Below are positions 33,456-41,133 of a DNA stretch of 64,000 nt, piece by piece. The stretch's first letter is position 1; the number at the start of each line of letters is the position of its first letter. The position numbers were made by a program, and so were the translations under genes. The DNA comes from Butyricicoccus_A sp963601915. GTDB taxonomy: Bacteria > Bacillota > Clostridia > Oscillospirales > Butyricicoccaceae. The stretch spans positions 80,197-144,196 of the forward strand of contig CAVCGL010000005.1 in the NCBI GenBank assembly GCA_963601915.1. Reading direction: 5' to 3'. The notes beneath the pieces were generated by a model, which was given only the letters and a program-made list of their open reading frames with translations, did no database searches and was not told where the DNA came from.

Positions 33456-34082
33456 TTACAATTTTTCAAACTTACTTGCAGGCTGCTTACATACCGGACA
33501 GCGGAAGTCGTCGGGCAGGGTATCCGATTTGTGGACATAGCCGCAGACCGAGCAACGATAGCCGTAGTGTTCATCCAGTGTGCGATAAATCGGCGCGTTG
33601 GGCGGAACCTCTTTGCCTGCGTTTTTGAATGCATCGACGGTGAGCGCGCCGCCGTCCTGAAGGACTTCGGCTTCCGTCACTTCTGCGATGAACAGCACAG
33701 CGGAATCCAGATCAACCTGCTGCAACACGCGGAAGCTGAGACGAGCACACATGCCGTCTGTGATATACGGACATCCGGCCTCATCGGTTTTGGTGTCATA
33801 GGCAGCAAATTTGTCGGTGATGCGTCCGGATTTATAGCCGAACAGATTGATGATGTCATGCGGGCAATCTGCTGCTGCAATTGTTGCACAAAAGGCACCG
33901 GTCTGCTCGACAGCAGATTCGGTCAGATTATATTTGTTGAGCGTGACGGCAAATTTTGCCGGAGAGGACGAGGTGAGCTGCTGGAGTGAGTTTACCACGC
34001 AGCCGCGGTATTTGCCGTCCTGCAAGCTGCCGACGATGGAAATCGAGTACGAGATGCTGTTGTATGCTTTGCGGTCGATCAT
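33456..34082 (-). CDS. Flavin reductase-rubredoxin fusion (high molecular weight rubredoxin type)
   Basis: A 208-residue fusion. Residues 1-150 are an FMN-binding flavin reductase-like domain (SISYSISIVGSLQDGKYRG, FAVTLNKYNLTESAV). Residues about 170-205 are a rubredoxin with both Cys pairs (YRCSVCGYVHKSDTLPDDF, CPVCKQPASKF). Such proteins in anaerobes pass electrons from NADH to diiron flavoproteins (FprA type) that reduce O2 or NO. AAAGGAGG ahead of ATG, and a Fur/PerR-like box upstream, fit an oxidative-stress role. The diiron flavoprotein partner is not in the window. Confidence 0.92.
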   Translation of the reverse strand: MIDRKAYNSISYSISIVGSLQDGKYRGCVVNSLQQLTSSSPAKFAVTLNKYNLTESAVEQTGAFCATIAAADCPHDIINLFGYKSGRITDKFAAYDTKTDEAGCPYITDGMCARLSFRVLQQVDLDSAVLFIAEVTEAEVLQDGGALTVDAFKNAGKEVPPNAPIYRTLDEHYGYRCSVCGYVHKSDTLPDDFRCPVCKQPASKFEKL

Positions 34083-34104
34083 AGAAATTCCCTCCTTTTA
34101 AAAC

Positions 34105-34119
34105 TGAGAATGATTCTTA
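34105..34119. promoter_or_regulatory. Fur/PerR-family box
   Basis: TGAGAATgATTCTTA, a 7-1-7 inverted repeat with one mismatched pair, close to the Fur/PerR consensus, 23 bases upstream of the flavin reductase-rubredoxin ATG. Confidence 0.55.
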
Positions 34120-34208
34120 TTTATATCTCTATCATACAGGAATTTCTTTGTGTTGTCTATGGAATAAAAATAGAAAAATACGGGTGATATTTGTACAATC
34201 TATCTAAA

Positions 34209-34706
34209 TCAAAAGAGGATTTGATAAACACTTAAATCTAAATATCTGCCGAACTTTTTTCCGCATTTGCGGATGATGCCGCACAGCGAAAAGCCGAAGG
34301 TCTCGTGCAGATGAACGCTAATGGCGTTTTCGCTCGTGATAAGAGAAATCACGGTGTCGATATCCGGCTGTTGTTCGGCGAAAGCGAGAATTTTCTGCAT
34401 GAGCTGTGAGCCAATGTGCTGCCCGCGAAAATCGGGGTGCAAATAGATGGACAGCTCGACTGCGCCGTCAAATGCCGGGCGTTCCCGATAGCGGGAGAGA
34501 GACGCATAACCGGCAATGACACCGTCTGCTTCGTAGACGAGCAGCAGATAGTTTCTTTCCTGATGCGCTTGAAACCAAGCAAGGCGATCGGCATCATCGC
34601 GGGGAGACAGATCAAATGTCGCTGTAGAATGCAGGACGGCATCATTGTAAATATCCTTTAGCTGCGGCAAATCGGCAAGCTGGGATTTGCGGATCAGATG
34701 GGACAT
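34209..34706 (-). CDS. GNAT acetyltransferase, phosphinothricin acetyltransferase-like
   Basis: A 165-residue GNAT protein. Marks of the PAT/Bar group: IYNDAVLHSTATFD near residue 18, WFQAHQERNYLLLVYEADG, the acetyl-CoA loop HPDFRGQHIGSQLM and SENAISVHLHETFGF. It likely N-acetylates an amino acid-like compound such as methionine sulfone or phosphinothricin analogues. The ATG giving MSHLIRKSQL follows GAGGTG. Stands alone. The true substrate is unknown. Confidence 0.9.
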   Translation of the reverse strand: MSHLIRKSQLADLPQLKDIYNDAVLHSTATFDLSPRDDADRLAWFQAHQERNYLLLVYEADGVIAGYASLSRYRERPAFDGAVELSIYLHPDFRGQHIGSQLMQKILAFAEQQPDIDTVISLITSENAISVHLHETFGFSLCGIIRKCGKKFGRYLDLSVYQILF

Positions 34707-34807
34707 GGGAAACACCTCATTGTGTGATAAGATACCTATAGTGTACTGCAAAACAAAGCAATTGTCCAACTTGGTGTTTGTTTCCTGTCTCAAAAGGGGA
34801 AAATGAT

Positions 34808-34836
34808 TTGACGGAGACCGCGTCGTATGCTACACT
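34808..34836 (+). promoter_or_regulatory. Promoter of the RND-TetR operon
   Basis: TTGACG (34808-34813), a 17-base spacer, and TGC-TACACT (34831-34836). The predicted start is near 34843, immediately before the operator palindrome. Confidence 0.75.
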
Positions 34837-34844
34837 AAGCTAAA

Positions 34845-34858
34845 ACCGACCGGTCGGT
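34845..34858. promoter_or_regulatory. TetR-type operator palindrome
   Basis: ACCGACCGGTCGGT, a perfect 14-base palindrome at the predicted transcription start of the RND gene. The TetR gene at the operon end is its likely ligand, giving self-control. Confidence 0.75.
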
Positions 34859-34885
34859 CGGAAATCAATCTACAGGAGGGACACA

Positions 34886-37800
34886 ATGCCAACAGTCAGC
34901 GTAAAGAAACCATTTACCGTTTTGGTCGGCATCATATTGGTGCTTGTACTCGGTGTGGTAGCGTTTACCAAGATGACAACAGATTTGCTGCCTAATATGG
35001 ATTTGCCGTATATGGTCGTATATGCGACAGATCCGGGTGCTTCCCCGGAGTCCGTTGAGGGCGAAGTGACCAAGCCCTTGGAATCGGCACTCGGCAGTAC
35101 AACGGGACTAAAAAATATTACGTCAACATCCAACGAAAATGTCGGCGTTGTCATTCTCGAATTTGAACAGGGAACCGATATGAATGCGGTCAGCATCGAG
35201 ATGAGCAATACCATTGACCAAATTAAGGGCAATCTGCCGGAAAATTCCGGTACACCGGTCATGATGCAGATCACACCGGATATGATGCCGGTTCTTGTGG
35301 CCAGCGTTGATGTAGACGGCAAGGATGCGAAGGAAGTCTCTCAGTATGTCAGTGATGAACTGATGCCGGGCTTTGAGCGTCTGGACGGTGTGGCTTCGGT
35401 CAGCACGACGGGTCTTATCACGCCAGAAGTACAGGTGATTCTGGATCAGGATAAAATTGACGTGGTGAACGATAAGGTTTTAGCATCTGTAGATCAGAGT
35501 CTTGCTGATGCCAAAAAGCAGTTGGATGACAGCCAGGCACAGATTGATGATGCCAAGGCGCAACTCAATTCCGGCAAGTCTCAGCTGGACAGTTCGGCGG
35601 ATGAAGCCTCGAAACAGCTGGCGCAGGCGAGTGCGCAGGTGGATTCTGCAACGGCACAGCTCAACGCGCTGTTGTCGCAGGAGACCACGCTCAAAGCCAA
35701 TCAGGCAGCGTATCAGGCCGAACAGAAAGCCTTGCAACAGTATGCAGATATGAATGATTCGGTCAATATGCTTGGCATTATGGTTGTTGCCTATGATTTT
35801 ACCGGTACTGTACCGGAGATCAGCGGCGTGCCGTCATCGGAGGATCTGGCGGCACTGGCACAGAATTCCGCCCAGATGCTGGAAGCACTCAAGGATCCGG
35901 CGACATATATCGGCGGCATGAGCGATGAAAATTACGCGAAGGCCATGCAGGCTGTACAGGGCATGATGCAGAACGCTGCACCGGATCAGGACATGTCTCA
36001 GCTGCTGAGCCTGTCACGAGCAGATTTTGCCAAGCTCGTGCAGACCACGGCATATGCGTCTCAGCGCGTGCAGGAAATCACGGCGGCGCTCAATGACGTC
36101 AATACCCAGCTGGCGGCAGCAGAGGCGATGAAGCCGCAGCTGCAGCAGGCATTGGATCAGGCGAACGCCGCATACGAAAAAGTGGAAGCGGGCAAGATGA
36201 ATGCTACGCTGAATATGGCAGAGGGGGCGTCGGAAATCTCTGTCGGCAAGGCGTCCTTGGAGAACGCACAGAAACAGCTGGATTCTGCGGTAGACGAATT
36301 TGAAAAATCCCGCGATCAGGCGTATGAATCGGCGGACATCAGCGGCATTATTACCGCGGATATGATTAGCAAGATTCTCATTGCGGAAAACTTTGAGATG
36401 CCGGCAGGCTATATCTCGGACAGCGGTGACAATTCGTATGTCCTGAAAGTCGGAGAAAAGTATGATTCGGTTGAGGCTTTGTCCGATATGGTACTGTTCC
36501 ATATGGATACTGGAGACATTGGAGATATTCGCCTGTCAGATGTAGCGGAAGTCAACTATGCGGATCAGAATTCGGATACCTCTTATGCCAAGGTAAATGG
36601 CAATGACGCTGTCGTGCTCAGCTTTTCCAAGCAGTCCACGGCATCGACATCTGCGGTTTCTGAGGCGATCAATGATAAGATCAACGAACTGCAAGACAGC
36701 AACAGCAAGCTGCACATCACACCGCTGATGGATCAGGGCGATTATATTCAGCTGATTGTCAGCAGTGTGCTGTCAAATCTGGTGTACGGCGGTTTGCTCG
36801 CCGTGCTTGTCTTGCTGCTGTTCCTGCGCGATATTCGCCCGACCATTATTATCGCGTTCAGCATCCCGCTCAGTGTGCTGTTTGCGATTGTACTCATGTA
36901 TTTCAGCAATATGACGCTGAACATTATTTCGCTGTCCGGCTTGGCGCTCGGTGTTGGCATGCTGGTGGATAATTCCATTGTCGTCATTGAGAATATTTAC
37001 CGTCTGCGCAATCTTGGCGTTCCGGCGGCAAAGGCAGCGGTACAGGGCGCAAAACAGATGAGCGGAGCAATCTTTGCTTCGACGCTGACGACGGTGTGTG
37101 TATTCCTTCCGATTGTGTTCACGCAGGGCATCACCAAACAGCTGTTTGCCGATATGGGCTTGACGATTGCCTACTCGCTGTCTGCATCGTTTATCGTGGC
37201 ATTGACAGTTGTTCCGGCGATGAGCGCAAACCTGATGAAAAAAGAAAAAGTTGTCACGCACAAGCGGTTTGACGGCTTCCTGCGCGGCTATGAGAAGGTA
37301 CTGCGCTGGTGCCTGTCGCATCGGGCAGTGACGCTGCTCGCTGTGACGGCGCTGCTGGTCGTATCTGTCGCAGCAACAGCGGCAAAGGGCATGATTTTCA
37401 TGCCGTCTATGTCCTCGGAGCAGATGAACGCGACGATGACCATGCCGTCTGGTTCGGATGACACAGAGATGCAGGCGATGGCGGATAAGGCGATGAAAAT
37501 CATGCGCAAGGTAGACGGCGTAAAAACTGTCGGCGCAATGTCCGGCGGTTCAGGTATGACGTCGATGATGGGTTCCAACAGCAATAGTGTTTCGTTCTAT
37601 TTGATTCTCGATGAGGGAGCGGACAACGAGGCGATTGCGAATGAAATCACGAAAAAGACGAAAAATCTAGATTGTGATATGAGCGTTTCCGCGTCCAATA
37701 TGGACATGGGTTCATACATGGGCACCGGCGTACAAGTTGATATTTACGGCGATGACCTGGATCAGCTGCAAAAGGTTTCCGCAGATATTGCGAAAAAGAT

Positions 37801-38836
37801 GAAAAAGGTAGATGGTCTCAAAGATATTTCCGACGGCAATGATGACCCGGATCAGGAAAAGATTATCACGGTAAATAAAGACGCGGCGATGGAGCAGGGC
37901 TTGACGGTGGTACAGGTTTATCAGGCTCTGGCGGATAAGCTCAATACAGAGGTGGATTCCACAACGCTGACAGTCGGCACAGAGGATTTGCCGGTTGTCG
38001 TCAAGAAGCCATCCAGCATCACAACAGATGATTTGATGAAACAGACCATCACCTCGACCGATCAGCAGACCGGCGAGACCAAGGAGATCAAGCTGGATAC
38101 AATTGCATCCGAGACAGATGGACAGGCGCCGTCTGCCATTCAGCGAGACAATAATGAGCGCACGATGTCTGTCACGGCATCGGTTGATGATGACCACAAT
38201 GTCACACTGGTCAGCCAGGACGTACAAAAGATTCTGGATTCTTACAACCTGCCGGATGGCATGCACGCAGAGATTTCCGGAGAAATGGAAAATATCACAG
38301 ATTCCATGAAAGATCTGGGACTCATGCTGCTGCTTGCGGTTGTCTTTATCTACTTGATTATGGTGGCACAGTTCCAGAGCTTGCTGGGACCGTTTATTGT
38401 TATGTTTACGCTGCCGTTGGCATTCACGGGTGGTCTGCTTGGTTTGCTCGTTGCGCGGCAGGAGCTGTCGATTATCGCTATGCTGGGCTTTGTTCTGCTG
38501 GCGGGTGTCGTTGTAAACAACGGTATTGTGTTCGTCAGCTGTGTCAATGAGCTGCGGCTGGATGGTATGCCCAAGCGGGAAGCGCTGATTACAGCGGGCA
38601 AAATGCGTATGCGCCCGATTTTGATGACGGCACTGACGACAATACTGTCTATGTCCACGATGGCGATGGGCATTGGCAGCGGTGCAGAGATGGGTCAGGC
38701 GATGGCGATTGTCGTCATTGGCGGTTTGAGCTACGCCACAATTTTGACCTTGGTGATTGTGCCGATCATGTATGATTTGTTTAACCGGAAAAAGACATTA
38801 AAACGAGTAGATGTGGGGGAAAATGATGCAGAATAA
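34886..38836 (+). CDS. RND-family efflux permease with coiled-coil insertion
   Basis: A 1316-residue RND (AcrB/SwrC-like HAE1) permease. It has TM1 at residues 11-28, two extracytoplasmic porter regions and two bundles of helices. The family motif SGLALGVGMLVDNSIVVIEN is near 690, and its second-half twin LLAGVVVNNGIVFV near 1210. The proton-relay-type Asp is in the first of these (VDN), while the second-half segment has VNN. Ordinary Gram-positive relatives are about 1050 residues. The extra length is an insertion at about 200-490 rich in Gln/Ala/Asp heptads (ADAKKQLDDSQ, repeats to about 280, then a second coil near 400-480). It likely bridges out of the membrane in this monoderm cell, where no adaptor gene is adjacent. 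Substrate unknown. Followed by its TetR regulator gene. Confidence 0.93.
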   Translation: MPTVSVKKPFTVLVGIILVLVLGVVAFTKMTTDLLPNMDLPYMVVYATDPGASPESVEGEVTKPLESALGSTTGLKNITSTSNENVGVVILEFEQGTDMNAVSIEMSNTIDQIKGNLPENSGTPVMMQITPDMMPVLVASVDVDGKDAKEVSQYVSDELMPGFERLDGVASVSTTGLITPEVQVILDQDKIDVVNDKVLASVDQSLADAKKQLDDSQAQIDDAKAQLNSGKSQLDSSADEASKQLAQASAQVDSATAQLNALLSQETTLKANQAAYQAEQKALQQYADMNDSVNMLGIMVVAYDFTGTVPEISGVPSSEDLAALAQNSAQMLEALKDPATYIGGMSDENYAKAMQAVQGMMQNAAPDQDMSQLLSLSRADFAKLVQTTAYASQRVQEITAALNDVNTQLAAAEAMKPQLQQALDQANAAYEKVEAGKMNATLNMAEGASEISVGKASLENAQKQLDSAVDEFEKSRDQAYESADISGIITADMISKILIAENFEMPAGYISDSGDNSYVLKVGEKYDSVEALSDMVLFHMDTGDIGDIRLSDVAEVNYADQNSDTSYAKVNGNDAVVLSFSKQSTASTSAVSEAINDKINELQDSNSKLHITPLMDQGDYIQLIVSSVLSNLVYGGLLAVLVLLLFLRDIRPTIIIAFSIPLSVLFAIVLMYFSNMTLNIISLSGLALGVGMLVDNSIVVIENIYRLRNLGVPAAKAAVQGAKQMSGAIFASTLTTVCVFLPIVFTQGITKQLFADMGLTIAYSLSASFIVALTVVPAMSANLMKKEKVVTHKRFDGFLRGYEKVLRWCLSHRAVTLLAVTALLVVSVAATAAKGMIFMPSMSSEQMNATMTMPSGSDDTEMQAMADKAMKIMRKVDGVKTVGAMSGGSGMTSMMGSNSNSVSFYLILDEGADNEAIANEITKKTKNLDCDMSVSASNMDMGSYMGTGVQVDIYGDDLDQLQKVSADIAKKMKKVDGLKDISDGNDDPDQEKIITVNKDAAMEQGLTVVQVYQALADKLNTEVDSTTLTVGTEDLPVVVKKPSSITTDDLMKQTITSTDQQTGETKEIKLDTIASETDGQAPSAIQRDNNERTMSVTASVDDDHNVTLVSQDVQKILDSYNLPDGMHAEISGEMENITDSMKDLGLMLLLAVVFIYLIMVAQFQSLLGPFIVMFTLPLAFTGGLLGLLVARQELSIIAMLGFVLLAGVVVNNGIVFVSCVNELRLDGMPKREALITAGKMRMRPILMTALTTILSMSTMAMGIGSGAEMGQAMAIVVIGGLSYATILTLVIVPIMYDLFNRKKTLKRVDVGENDAE

Positions 38837-39440
38837 GACCTATTCGCCAAAGGAGATCGCGGCCTTTCGCGGTCTCCTGCAATTGGCGGCGGGAGGAAGA
38901 CACTTTTCTAACATCAAGGTGCAGGATATTGCGACTGCCGCCGGTATCGGAAAGGGGACACTGTACGAGTATTTTTCTTCTAAAGAAGATATTTTGAGTT
39001 GCACCATGCTGTATACCTTGCAGCAGTTTGCCGATTGGATCGAACAGCAGATGACACGGGAGCAGTCGGTGTACGATATGCTGGACAGCCTAATTGATGC
39101 TTTGGAGCAGGAAATCTTTTTGCCGGTTTCCGCTCTGCCGATGTTTGGCTCATTTTTGTCGCATGAGCAGCAGGTGGAGCTGGGAATGCGCAATCGGGAA
39201 AAGGCACAGGAAACCTTCGAGCGGCTGCATGACTACGAACGGCAAATTTTTGCAAGAGGGCGACAAAATGGAGAGATTGATCCGTCTCTGAGCGATTGTT
39301 TTTGTGAGTATACCATTTTGTCCGCGTTTGGCGGATTTGCGAGTCAATTTGGAAAAGAGACAGGTTGCTGTTCGGATAATCCATCAAATGTTTGTAAAAA
39401 TATGGTGCGTCAGCTGATTTTTCGGGCGTTGTGTCCATAA
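38823..39440 (+). CDS. TetR-family repressor of the RND operon
   Basis: A 205-residue TetR-type regulator with HTH IKVQDIATAAGIGKGTLYEY followed by FSSKEDIL. The ATG at 38823 lies inside the end of the RND gene (14-base overlap) after GGGGG, so the two are co-translated. The perfect palindrome at the operon promoter is its probable operator. The ligand domain has no assigned chemical class. Confidence 0.92.
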   Translation: MMQNKTYSPKEIAAFRGLLQLAAGGRHFSNIKVQDIATAAGIGKGTLYEYFSSKEDILSCTMLYTLQQFADWIEQQMTREQSVYDMLDSLIDALEQEIFLPVSALPMFGSFLSHEQQVELGMRNREKAQETFERLHDYERQIFARGRQNGEIDPSLSDCFCEYTILSAFGGFASQFGKETGCCSDNPSNVCKNMVRQLIFRALCP

Positions 39441-39532
39441 ATAAACAATAGAATTTGTATCAAATCTGTGGTATAATAATTAAAATATTGCTAAAATTGC
39501 CGCATTGTGTCGGTATAGAGAGGGAGATATAC

Positions 39533-40399
39533 ATGAGAACGGAAAAGATTGCATTGCTGACGGATTCTTGTGCAGACATTCCGGTAGAGGTTGCAAGAAA
39601 AAATCATATTTATGTCGTTCCGTTTACGATTACATTTGACGAAGGCTCGTATCAGGACGGCGTGGATATTTTTCCGGACGATGTGTATCGTCGACAGCCG
39701 AATGAGACCATTAAAACATCGCTGCCATCCGGCGCCGTGATTGAGGACACGCTGCACAAGATCAAAGAAGACGGATATACCAAAGTCATTGCGATTATGC
39801 TGTCCAGCGGTCTGAGCGGCGGCTATCAGATTGTGCGGATGCTCGGCGAAGAGGACGAAGATTTGGAAGTTGCAGCATTCGACTCGATGAGTGCCAGCTT
39901 AGGTGAAGGCGTCATGGTACTGACGGTTGCCCGCTGGATTGAAGAGGGCAGATCGTGGGAGGACATGCTTGCGCTGATGCCGCGTATGATGAAGAATGTG
40001 TATCCATATTTTTCTGTCGATACGCTGGAGTATCTCAAGCGCGGCGGACGCATTGGAAAAATCACAGCAATGGCAGGAACAGCACTTGGCATCAAGCCGA
40101 TTCTTGCGTTTGAACAGTCGGGCGAGCTGACAAGCATTCACAAGGTGCGCGGCAGACAGGCGGCAATGAAAAAACTGGTACAGGTTGCCGTGTCCAACTT
40201 ACAGCCGAACAAACGGTATAATATCATGTGGGCACACGGCGGCACGCCGGAGGAAGGGGCACAAATTGCTGAAATGCTGCGCGAGGCAGCACCGGATTTC
40301 CAGCAGGAATTTTTTGGCGAAGTAGACTGTACCCTTGCCGCATATGTCGGACCACGGCTGATTGGTGCCGCTGTGCAGGTACTGGATGACGATATGTAA
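39533..40399 (+). CDS. DegV family fatty-acid-binding protein
   Basis: A 288-residue DegV protein. Typical stretches: IALLTDSCADIPVEVA, GSYQDGVDIFPDDVY, IKTSLPSGAVIEDTL, MLSSGLSGGYQIVRM and the domain-2 LEYLKRGGRIGKITAM. DegV/FakB proteins bind a fatty acid and present it to the kinase FakA. No fakA gene is adjacent, so the partner is elsewhere. Start at the ATG with GAGGGAG upstream; the longer frame is unlikely. Confidence 0.94.
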   Translation: MRTEKIALLTDSCADIPVEVARKNHIYVVPFTITFDEGSYQDGVDIFPDDVYRRQPNETIKTSLPSGAVIEDTLHKIKEDGYTKVIAIMLSSGLSGGYQIVRMLGEEDEDLEVAAFDSMSASLGEGVMVLTVARWIEEGRSWEDMLALMPRMMKNVYPYFSVDTLEYLKRGGRIGKITAMAGTALGIKPILAFEQSGELTSIHKVRGRQAAMKKLVQVAVSNLQPNKRYNIMWAHGGTPEEGAQIAEMLREAAPDFQQEFFGEVDCTLAAYVGPRLIGAAVQVLDDDM

Positions 40400-40404
40400 G
40401 ACAA

Positions 40405-40441
40405 ACGAAAACCGGCGAGGGGAAACCTTCGCCGGTTTTTT
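40405..40441 (+). terminator. Terminator after the degV gene
   Basis: AACCGGCGAGG/CCTTCGCCGGTT hairpin with a run of six Ts. Confidence 0.9.
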
Positions 40442-40446
40442 GTATA

Positions 40447-40600
40447 AGTAAAGCAAAAGCCGCCCGAAGGCGGCTCCGCTGTGTTTGGTTATCTGGCAGG
40501 CGTCCCAAGTTCTCCTGCATCTCTCAGAGTTTCCTCTTGTCAGTACCAGCGGCGTGTGGTCGGGACGAAATTTACCACCTCAGATAACCATTCTATTGTA
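40447..40600 (-). ncRNA. Candidate stand-alone structured RNA with possible kissing loops
   Basis: This gene-free stretch has a very good minus-strand promoter, a compact fold and a terminator. The closing stem is UGGUUAUCUG/CAGAUAACCA (40590-40581 with 40495-40486, 10 bp). Inside it are hairpin 1 GUGGU/ACCAC (40578-40574 with 40560-40556), hairpin 2 AGAG-GAAA-CUCU (40537-40526, GNRA tetraloop), and hairpin 3 GCAGG/CCUGC (40518-40514 with 40500-40496). The loop of hairpin 1 holds CGUCCC (40567-40562) and the loop of hairpin 3 holds GGGACG (40506-40501), perfectly complementary. The RNA ends in a GCCGCC-UUCG-GGCGGC terminator. I could not match it to SRP RNA, 6S, tmRNA or a riboswitch class that I know. 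Confidence 0.6.
40451..40475 (-). terminator. Terminator of the structured RNA
   Basis: Minus-strand hairpin AGCCGCC-TTCG-GGCGGCT followed by TTTGCTTT, 12 bases past the closing stem. Confidence 0.85.
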
Positions 40601-40605
40601 TCTTT

Positions 40606-40634
40606 ATTATAGCAAGTCTATACTTTTTTGTAAA
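40606..40634 (-). promoter_or_regulatory. Strong promoter of the structured RNA
   Basis: Minus strand: TTTACA (40629-40634), a 17-base spacer, TGC and perfect TATAAT (40606-40611). The -35 lies inside the 3' end of the neighbouring nuclease gene. Confidence 0.75.
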
Positions 40635-40995
40635 GAATTTTCTTGTTTCGGATCAAACGATCCCATTCGCGTTGGCGAATTTTTTGAAATGTGATGATAG
40701 AATTTTTGTAGGAAGCCGGATCAGTAGATGTCTTAATTCGGAGAACCAGACGATAATTTTTTCCATTTTCTTGAATGGTTTTTAGTATGATACCTGTATT
40801 CGGGCGAGAATCTTGAATAATATAATCTGGATTATCAATAATTAAAGATGCCCAACGTTCGCAGATAGCGTAATCGTCAGGATGACGTTCTAAAATATGA
40901 GCAATCTGTTGTTCGGTGATGATTACATCATCTGTTACAATGTCATTCGTAATACATTGATAGATTTCATGATTTAACTTTCCTATATAGTGCAC
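40618..40995 (-). CDS. BECR-fold (PBECR-type) nuclease-like protein
   Basis: A 125-residue protein resembling the Barnase-EndoU-Colicin E5/D-RelE (BECR) nuclease folds common in phage and mobile elements (PBECR2-like). Marks: IITEQQIAHILERHPDDY, IIDNPDYIIQDSRPNTGIIL and YRLVLRIKTSTDPASYKNSI, with the conserved His-Pro-Asp, Arg-Pro-Asn and a late Trp (REWDRLI). No partner immunity or antitoxin gene is adjacent. It is probably a lone RNase or a relic of a mobile element. The initiator ATG overlaps nothing on its strand. Confidence 0.75.
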   Translation of the reverse strand: MHYIGKLNHEIYQCITNDIVTDDVIITEQQIAHILERHPDDYAICERWASLIIDNPDYIIQDSRPNTGIILKTIQENGKNYRLVLRIKTSTDPASYKNSIITFQKIRQREWDRLIRNKKILYKKV

Positions 40996-41070
40996 GAGAC
41001 GGCCTCCACAACACGATGTTCTTCTTCATCCAATTATAACAGATACTGCTCAGAAAGAAAACAATCGTAT

Positions 41071-41099
41071 TTGCAAACCAAAGCAATTCAAGGTATGAT
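41071..41099 (+). promoter_or_regulatory. Promoter of the sbcDC-trmO operon
   Basis: TTGCAA (41071-41076), a 17-base spacer and TATGAT (41094-41099), 35 bases before the sbcD ATG. Confidence 0.7.
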
Positions 41100-41133
41100 A
41101 GAAGCGGTGATTCCAACAGAAAGGGAGAACGCG

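Noticed and set aside
40447..40600. Small SRP RNA (4.5S), 6S RNA or T-box identity for the structured RNA
   Set aside because: The SRP core GGUCAGG..GGAA..AGCAG is missing, there is no large central bubble flanked by long stems as in 6S, and no T-box sequence or downstream gene.
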